NCBI RefSeq assembly: GCF_918697925.1
Contig: NZ_CAKKMF010000017.1
Coordinates: 1-64,000 of the forward strand
Direction of reading: 5' to 3'
DNA length: 64,000 bases
Source: Arthrobacter sp. Bi26
GTDB lineage: Bacteria; Actinomycetota; Actinomycetes; Actinomycetales; Micrococcaceae
A model generated the notes under the pieces. That model saw only the letters and a list, made by a program, of their open reading frames with translations. It was not told where the DNA came from and searched no databases. The translations under genes and the position numbers were made by a program. Below, piece by piece: positions 58,983 to 64,000 of this stretch. Positions within the stretch are counted from its first letter, which is position 1. Each line of letters begins with the position of its first letter.

Positions 58983-59876
58983 ATGGCCGCGCAGCGCTAC
59001 GAACTCGGCATCGACGCCGCCGCCCTGGATGCGATCGACATGCACGTCCACCTCGAAGTGGACGGCCACGGCCACGAATCCCTTCCTGCGGCCCTGACCG
59101 AGGCCTCCGCCAAGTACTTCAAGGCCGAGGACCGCAGCCCCTCGCTGGACCGGATTGCCGAGGTCTACCGCGAACTGAACATGGCCGCCGTCGTCTTCAC
59201 CGTCGACGCCCGGACCCAGCTCAAGCACGAGCCCAACAGCATCCCCGAACTCATCGCCGGCGCAGCCCGGAACAACGACGTCCTGATCCCCTTCGGCAGC
59301 GTCGACCCCCGGACCGGCACCGATGCCATCGAGGGCGCCAAGCACCAGGCCGTGGACCTCGGCGCCCGCGGCTTCAAGTTCCATCCGAGCCTGCAGGGCT
59401 TCGACCCTTCCAGCGAGCAGTTCTACCCGCTCTGGGAAACCCTCCAGGAGCTGGGCCTGCCGGCCATCTTCCACACCGGCCAGAACGGCATGGGCGCCGG
59501 TCTCCCCGGCGGCTACGGCATCAAGCTGGCCTATTCCAACCCGCTCCTGCTCGACGCCGTGGCCGCGGACTTCCCGGAACTGCAGATCATCATGGCCCAC
59601 CCCTCGGTGCCGTGGCAGGACGAGGCCAACTCGATCGCCACGCACAAGGCGAACGTTTTCATCGACCTCTCCGGCTGGTCTCCGAAGTACTTCCCCGAGT
59701 CCCTGGTCCGCATGGCCAACTCGGTCCTGCAGGACAAGGTCCTCTTTGGCACCGACTTCCCGCTCATCACGCCGCAGAAATGGCTGGGCGCCTTCGCGGA
59801 CCTGCCGCTCAAGGACGAGGTTCGGCCCAAGATCCTCAAGGACAACGCTGTCCGCCTGCTCGGGCTCGGTGGCTGA
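58983..59876 (+). CDS. Amidohydrolase-family metal-dependent hydrolase (PhdB-like)
   Basis: 297 residues, TIM-barrel amidohydrolase 2 family. Metal ligands are visible in DMHVHLE, FKFHPS, IFHTGQNG, IMAHPSVPW and FGTDFPLI. It starts one base after the SDR stop. In C. glutamicum the corresponding gene (cg0345) belongs to the phenylpropanoid cluster, where the final C-C or thioester cleavage of the 3-oxoacyl-CoA is needed; a retro-Claisen-like hydrolysis by this protein is a reasonable but unproven reading. Confidence 0.88.
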   Translation: MAAQRYELGIDAAALDAIDMHVHLEVDGHGHESLPAALTEASAKYFKAEDRSPSLDRIAEVYRELNMAAVVFTVDARTQLKHEPNSIPELIAGAARNNDVLIPFGSVDPRTGTDAIEGAKHQAVDLGARGFKFHPSLQGFDPSSEQFYPLWETLQELGLPAIFHTGQNGMGAGLPGGYGIKLAYSNPLLLDAVAADFPELQIIMAHPSVPWQDEANSIATHKANVFIDLSGWSPKYFPESLVRMANSVLQDKVLFGTDFPLITPQKWLGAFADLPLKDEVRPKILKDNAVRLLGLGG

Positions 59877-59883
59877 GGTGTCC

Positions 59884-61116
59884 GTGGAAACCGCCCCCCA
59901 GAAGACAGCGCAGGAGCGCCTCTACAGCGTGTGCGACTACTACGATGCCGAATCCCTCCTCACGGACGGGGAGCGGAAAGTGCTGGGGCGGCTGCGGGAG
60001 TTCCTGGACACCCAGGCCCGCCCGCTCCTGGCCGACTACTGGGAGCGCGGCGAGTTCCCGGACCAGCTGGCCCGGCCGCTGACCGATCTGGACCTCATGG
60101 AACCGGCGGAACTGACCGGCGCTCCGGGTGCAGAGCCGGTACCCGCCCGGGGAATCTACCAGGGGTTCCGGATCTTCGAACTCGCCCGGACGGACGCCTC
60201 GCTGGCCACCTGGTACACGGCCCAGGCCGGGCTGTTCCGGACCGCCATCCGGGTCGGCGCCTCCGCGGAACAACAGGCCGAGTGGATGCCCAGGGTCATC
60301 GACTTCTCGCTCAAGGGCGTCTTCTCGCTGACCGAGCCGGAGTCCGGCTCGGACATCGCCGGGGGACTCGCGACCACCGCCCGCAGGGAGCCCGGCCCGG
60401 ACGGCGACACCTGGGTCCTGGACGGCGCCAAGCGCTGGATCGGCGGCGCGGCAACGGCCGACGTCCTGGCCGTTTTCGCCCGGGACGTCGCCGACGGGCA
60501 GGTCAAGGCCTTCCTCGTGGACCGCGAGGCCGCCGGCGTGACCCTGGAGAAGATCCGCGGCAAGACCGCGCTGCGGATGATGCAGAACGCCCACATCACC
60601 CTCGACGGCGTCCGCGTTCCCGAGGCCAGGCGGCTCCACAACGTGAACTCGTTCCGGGACGTGGCCGCGATGCTGCGGGCCATGCGCTCGGACGTCGCGT
60701 GGATCGCCACCGGCATCCAGGCCGGGGCCTTCGAAGCGGCACTGAAGTATGTCACCCAGCGGCAGCAGTTCGGCCGCCCGCTGGGCTCCTTCCAGCTCGT
60801 CCAGGAGAAGCTCGCCCGGATGCTGGGAAACCTGACCTCGTCGCTGTCCCTCGTGGTCCGGCTGACCGAACAGCAGGCCAAGGGCATCTACCGCGACCAG
60901 GACTCAGCCCTGGCCAAGATGCAGACCTCCCTGCTGATGCGCGAAACCGTAGCCCTGGCCCGCGAAGTGGTGGGCGGCAACGGCATCACGCTCGCGTCCG
61001 ACGTCGCGCGGTTCCATGCCGATGCCGAGGCCGTCTATTCCTACGAGGGCACCCACGAGATCAATGCCCTGATCGTCGGCCGCGCCCTCACCGGCGAAAG
61101 CGCCTTCACCCGCTGA
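59884..61116 (+). CDS. Acyl-CoA dehydrogenase (PhdC-like)
   Basis: 410 residues. SLTEPESGSDIAGGLATTA and WIGGAATADVLAVFA in the middle domain, and the catalytic Glu388 in SYEGTHEINALIVGRALTG. Oxidises an acyl-CoA to the 2-enoyl-CoA with FAD. Three GTG codons are possible starts; 59884 is favoured because GAGG lies five bases before it. The amidohydrolase stop is just upstream. In the phd model it makes the double bond in the saturated side chain, as cg0346 does. Confidence 0.9.
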   Translation: METAPQKTAQERLYSVCDYYDAESLLTDGERKVLGRLREFLDTQARPLLADYWERGEFPDQLARPLTDLDLMEPAELTGAPGAEPVPARGIYQGFRIFELARTDASLATWYTAQAGLFRTAIRVGASAEQQAEWMPRVIDFSLKGVFSLTEPESGSDIAGGLATTARREPGPDGDTWVLDGAKRWIGGAATADVLAVFARDVADGQVKAFLVDREAAGVTLEKIRGKTALRMMQNAHITLDGVRVPEARRLHNVNSFRDVAAMLRAMRSDVAWIATGIQAGAFEAALKYVTQRQQFGRPLGSFQLVQEKLARMLGNLTSSLSLVVRLTEQQAKGIYRDQDSALAKMQTSLLMRETVALAREVVGGNGITLASDVARFHADAEAVYSYEGTHEINALIVGRALTGESAFTR

Positions 61117-61135
61117 CGCCCTTCACCCGCTGACG
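61103..61135. repeat. 16-bp duplication (period 17) at the acyl-CoA dehydrogenase stop codon
   Basis: CCTTCACCCGCTGACG is present at 61103-61118, including the stop TGA at 61114-61116, and again at 61120-61135. Confidence 0.88.
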
Positions 61136-61190
61136 ACGGCGCGTCCCGCCGCCGTCGTTCGACTCATCCCAACCATCACAGGAGCCAAAG

Positions 61191-61646
61191 ATGCCCAACC
61201 TCGTCGTCGACTTCGACAAACTGCTCACCCTCGCCGGCACCGACCTCGGTGTCACCGACTACCGCGAAATCACCCAGGAACAGATCAACAAGTTCGCCGA
61301 CGCCACGGGCGATGATCAGTGGATCCACGTGGACCCGGAACGCGCCAAGGACGGCCCCTTCGGCGCCCCGATCGCCCACGGCTTCCTCACGCTCTCGCTC
61401 ATCATCCCGTTCTGGGGCGAGCTTTTCGACGTCGACGGCGTCACCACCAAGGTCAACTACGGCCTCGACAAGGTCCGCTTCACCTCGCCGGTCAAGGTGG
61501 GTTCACGCATCCGCATGCGGGCCACCATCGCAGAAGTCACCGAGGTCAAGGGCGGCGCCCAGATCAAGGTGGCCAACACGATCGAGATCGAAGGCCAGGA
61601 GCGCCCGGCCGTCGTGGCCGAGTTCCTCGCCCGCTTCTACAAGTAA
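61191..61646 (+). CDS. MaoC-family enoyl-CoA hydratase (PhdD-like)
   Basis: 151 residues, hotdog fold. The hydratase motif ADATGDDQWIHVDPERA and PIAHGFLTLSL gives the catalytic Asp and His. It adds water to a 2-enoyl-CoA to make the (R)-3-hydroxyacyl-CoA, matching the SDR dehydrogenase in the same cluster. AGGAGCC precedes the ATG. Equivalent of cg0347 in C. glutamicum. Confidence 0.92.
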   Translation: MPNLVVDFDKLLTLAGTDLGVTDYREITQEQINKFADATGDDQWIHVDPERAKDGPFGAPIAHGFLTLSLIIPFWGELFDVDGVTTKVNYGLDKVRFTSPVKVGSRIRMRATIAEVTEVKGGAQIKVANTIEIEGQERPAVVAEFLARFYK

Positions 61647-61665
61647 GCCGCCCCAGCCACTTCAC

Positions 61666-61690
61666 CATCCCTCTGCCTCATCCCTCTGCC
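61666..61690. repeat. 12-bp tandem duplication (period 13) before the MFS gene
   Basis: CATCCCTCTGCC occurs at 61666-61677 and 61679-61690, 14 bp upstream of the transporter start codon at 61705. Confidence 0.85.
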
Positions 61691-61704
61691 CACAAGGAAC
61701 AACG

Positions 61705-63105
61705 ATGTCCCAAATTTCGCAGTTGCAGGCCATGGACGCGGGTACGCGTCGCCGTGAAGCACGGACCGTCATTGCCTCCAGCTATCTCGGCAGCACCATC
61801 GAGTACTACGACTTCCTGCTCTACGCCACGGCCGCCGCCGTGGTCTTTCCCAAGGTGTTCTTCTCCGGCGCGGACGAGTGGGTGGGCGTGGTGGCCGCCT
61901 ACGGGACCTTCGCCGCCGGCTATGTCGCGCGGCCCCTCGGCGGCATCATTTTCGGCCACTTCGGCGACAGGCTCGGACGCAAGAACATGCTGATCGTCTC
62001 GATGCTGGTCATGGGCATCGCCTCCACCCTGATCGGGCTGGTGCCAGGCGCCGCGGTGGCCGGCGCCTGGGGTGCCGTGATGCTCGTGTTCCTCCGCGTG
62101 TGCCAGGGCATTGCCGTGGGCGGGGAGTGGGGCGGTGCCGCCCTCATGGCGCTGGAGCATTCGGAATCGGGCAAGCGCGGCTTCGCGGCCTCGTTCGTCA
62201 ACGCCGGCGCCCCCACCGGTGCGGTGCTGGGCACCCTGGTCATGGGCGCTTTCGCGGCCCTGCCCAACGAGCAGTTCCTGGCCTGGGGCTGGCGCGTGCC
62301 GTTCCTGCTGTCCTTCGTCCTCCTGGGCATCGGCATGTTCGTCCGGCTCAAGGTCTCCGAAAGCCCCATCTTCAAGGCGGCACTGGAGCAAGAGAAGGCC
62401 GAACAAGAGAAAGCCGAGCGGGAGCAGGCCGATCAGGACCACGCCCAGCCGCAGCGGAGGGCGCAGGGCAGCGCGCCGGTGCGCCGCGAGATTCCCCTCC
62501 TGCAGGTCCTGCGCCGGCCCAAGACCCTGATCTTCACCATGCTGGCCGGCGCTGCCGGGTTTGCGCTCCAGGTGGTGCTGGCCACGTTCTCCGTGACCTA
62601 TGCCGTGTCCAAGGGCGCGGACCGGCAGGGCGTGCTCTACGCCTTCGCGGCAGCTTCGTTCGTATCCATCGCCTTCGTCATCATGGGCGGCCGGCTCTCC
62701 GACAAGCTGGGACGGCGGCCCGTGATGATCGGCGGCCTGGTGCTCTTCATCCTTTACCTCACGCCGATGTTCCAGCTCCTGTCCTCCAACAACATCGGGC
62801 TGATCTTCGTGGCATTCGCAGTCGGCCTCATGATCCACTCCACCCTGTTCGGCCCGCTCGCGGCCTTCGTGTCCGAGCAGTTCGGCACCACCTCGCGCTA
62901 CACCGGCGCCTCGCTGGGCTACCAGCTCGCCACGCTCCTCGGCGCGGGATTTACACCGGGCATTGTGGCGCAGATCTTCAAGGATTCCGGACAGGACACC
63001 TCCTCCGTGGTCTGGTATCTGGCCATCATGTCCGTCGTGTCAATCGTCTTCATCCTGCTGACGCGCGAGCCCAAGAACAACGATCTGCAGGCTGTCGGGT
63101 CCTGA
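61705..63105 (+). CDS. MHS-family MFS transporter (PhdT-like)
   Basis: 466 residues, about twelve membrane segments. SSYLGSTIEYYDFLLYATAAA and RPLGGIIFGHFGDRLGRKNM are metabolite:H+ symporter (MHS) signatures. An unusual charged stretch of Glu/Gln/Lys repeats at about residues 227-258 lies in the central cytoplasmic loop. It should import a phenylpropanoid-type acid. Equivalent to cg0340 (phdT). AAGGA precedes the ATG. Confidence 0.9.
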   Translation: MSQISQLQAMDAGTRRREARTVIASSYLGSTIEYYDFLLYATAAAVVFPKVFFSGADEWVGVVAAYGTFAAGYVARPLGGIIFGHFGDRLGRKNMLIVSMLVMGIASTLIGLVPGAAVAGAWGAVMLVFLRVCQGIAVGGEWGGAALMALEHSESGKRGFAASFVNAGAPTGAVLGTLVMGAFAALPNEQFLAWGWRVPFLLSFVLLGIGMFVRLKVSESPIFKAALEQEKAEQEKAEREQADQDHAQPQRRAQGSAPVRREIPLLQVLRRPKTLIFTMLAGAAGFALQVVLATFSVTYAVSKGADRQGVLYAFAAASFVSIAFVIMGGRLSDKLGRRPVMIGGLVLFILYLTPMFQLLSSNNIGLIFVAFAVGLMIHSTLFGPLAAFVSEQFGTTSRYTGASLGYQLATLLGAGFTPGIVAQIFKDSGQDTSSVVWYLAIMSVVSIVFILLTREPKNNDLQAVGS

Positions 63106-63146
63106 CCGGCCCGCAGGCGCTACCGTCTAACTAGAAAGGACTTGCC

Positions 63147-64000
63147 GTGGAGAATTTTGGCATCGGCTCGTGGCTGCAACGGCGCCGCCCGAAGTCGGGC
63201 ACCAAGAGCGCCGTCATCGCAGGGGACAGGGAGCTCAGCTACGCCCAGCTCGCGGATCGTTCCACCCGGCTCGCCAACGCCCTCCGGGACCGCGGCGTGG
63301 CCAAGGGCGACAGGGTGGCCTACCTGGGCGAAAACGATCCCTCCTTCCTGGAGACCCTCTTCGCCGCCGGCCTGGCCGGGGCGGTCTTCGTCCCGCTGAA
63401 CACCCGGCTCGCGCCGCCCGAGATCCAGTTCCAGCTCCGGGACAGCGGCGCGGTCCTGCTGGTGCACTCGGCGGCGCTCGCGGTGCTCGCGGAACGCGGC
63501 TCGGCGGACACCGCGGTGGGTTCGCGGATCGTCGTAGAGGACCCCGCGGTTCCCGACGGCGGCGGAGCCGTGGTCGGGGGAACGGCCGGCGGAACCGCCG
63601 TGGAGGCGTTTGAGGCCGTGATCGCCTCCGGTGCGGTGCTGCCGCCGGACGAGCCCGTGGGCCTGGACGACGCGGCCATGATCCTTTACACCTCCGGAAC
63701 CACCGGAAACCCCAAAGGCGCGCTCCTGACGCACGGCAACATCACGTGGAACTGCGTCAACGTACTGGTCGATTTCGACTTTTCCTCCACCGACGTCGCC
63801 CTCATGATCTCCCCGATGTTCCACGTCGCCTCCCTCGACATGGGCGTCCTGCCCACCCTCCTGAAGGGCGGCACGGTGGTCCTGGAGGCCAAGTTCGATC
63901 CGCGCCGGACGCTGGAGCTGATCGAGCGGCACCGCGCAACGACCATCAGTGGGGTGCCCACCACGTACCAGATGCTGTGTGAACATCCCGACTGGGACGC
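63147..64000 (+). CDS. Acyl-CoA ligase, PhdA-like (cut by right edge)
   Basis: 284 codons visible of an expected about 500. ANL superfamily: LSYAQLADRSTRLANAL at the N terminus and P-loop YTSGTTGNPKGALLTHGN, then PMFHVASLDMG. It activates an acid to its CoA thioester. The GTG at 63147 follows AAAGGA. Being last in a set of SDR, hydrolase, acyl-CoA dehydrogenase, MaoC and MHS genes, it probably activates a phenylpropanoid such as p-coumarate or a phenylpropionate, as cg0341 (phdA) does. The 3' part is outside the window. Confidence 0.9.
   Translation, partial: MENFGIGSWLQRRRPKSGTKSAVIAGDRELSYAQLADRSTRLANALRDRGVAKGDRVAYLGENDPSFLETLFAAGLAGAVFVPLNTRLAPPEIQFQLRDSGAVLLVHSAALAVLAERGSADTAVGSRIVVEDPAVPDGGGAVVGGTAGGTAVEAFEAVIASGAVLPPDEPVGLDDAAMILYTSGTTGNPKGALLTHGNITWNCVNVLVDFDFSSTDVALMISPMFHVASLDMGVLPTLLKGGTVVLEAKFDPRRTLELIERHRATTISGVPTTYQMLCEHPDWD

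Overview
The window looks like the chromosome of a high-GC soil actinobacterium of the Micrococcaceae, of the Arthrobacter/Pseudarthrobacter type. I infer this from the G+C-rich coding sequence, frequent GTG starts with purine-rich ribosome binding sites, an actinobacterial SAM-IV-type riboswitch, a six-gene mrp antiporter operon with a fused MrpA-MrpB, a dUMP-forming-type Dcd, a stand-alone bifunctional PutA and several aromatic-acid catabolic loci. I see no insertion sequence, prophage, CRISPR array or rRNA. One tRNA (Gly, anticodon CCC) is present. No species name can be fixed from sequence alone.

Layout. 1-2665: a monomeric sarcosine-oxidase-like flavoenzyme (running off the left edge), an AEC transporter, then panD. 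2755-9116: a proline/amino-acid utilisation locus (LysR regulator, divergent APC permease, putA) in which the permease and putA promoters share an equally spaced 30-bp element. 9322-13906: a zinc-ribbon protein, a second LysR divergent from an MFS exporter, an N5-(carboxyethyl)ornithine-synthase-like enzyme coupled to a 49-residue basic protein, and tRNA-Gly. 14232-26137: a large aromatic-CoA catabolic cluster with a PaaX-family regulator, RidA, a fumarylacetoacetate-hydrolase-family enzyme, a cupin, two thioesterases, an aryl-CoA ligase, a fused flavin monooxygenase/Old-Yellow-Enzyme protein (2-aminobenzoyl-CoA or salicylyl-CoA type), a ThDP enzyme and an aromatic-acid MFS symporter. A 25-bp motif is shared by its two ends.

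26331-41737: an SRPBCC protein, dcd, a KhtU/KhtT-like K+/H+ antiporter pair, a UMF1-type MFS protein, the mrpA(B)CDEFG operon, DUF4235 and UPF0303 proteins, and a TPP riboswitch controlling ykoEDC. 41875-47878: an unusual XRE-HTH/MurA fusion, a YbdK-type ligase and a copper-linked set (SHOCT protein, Tat-exported multicopper oxidase, DUF6153, DUF305 lipoprotein). 47977-50075: metZ with rhodanese and DUF1737 genes behind a SAM-IV-type riboswitch. 50411-57355: an ATP-grasp protein, pabC, cardiolipin synthase, a P-loop kinase/PabB fusion, a low-molecular-weight phosphatase and a NUDIX hydrolase. 57406-64000: a MarR-controlled CoA-dependent side-chain degradation cluster whose gene content matches the phenylpropanoid (phd) cluster of Corynebacterium glutamicum. 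It runs off the right edge in the CoA ligase.

The most unusual features are the aromatic-CoA cluster, in which RidA, cupin, FAH-family and ThDP enzymes surround a ring-hydroxylating/reducing fusion, the HTH-MurA and kinase-PabB fusions, and a recurrent pattern of 11-18 bp tandem duplications at gene boundaries, six of them at stop codons.
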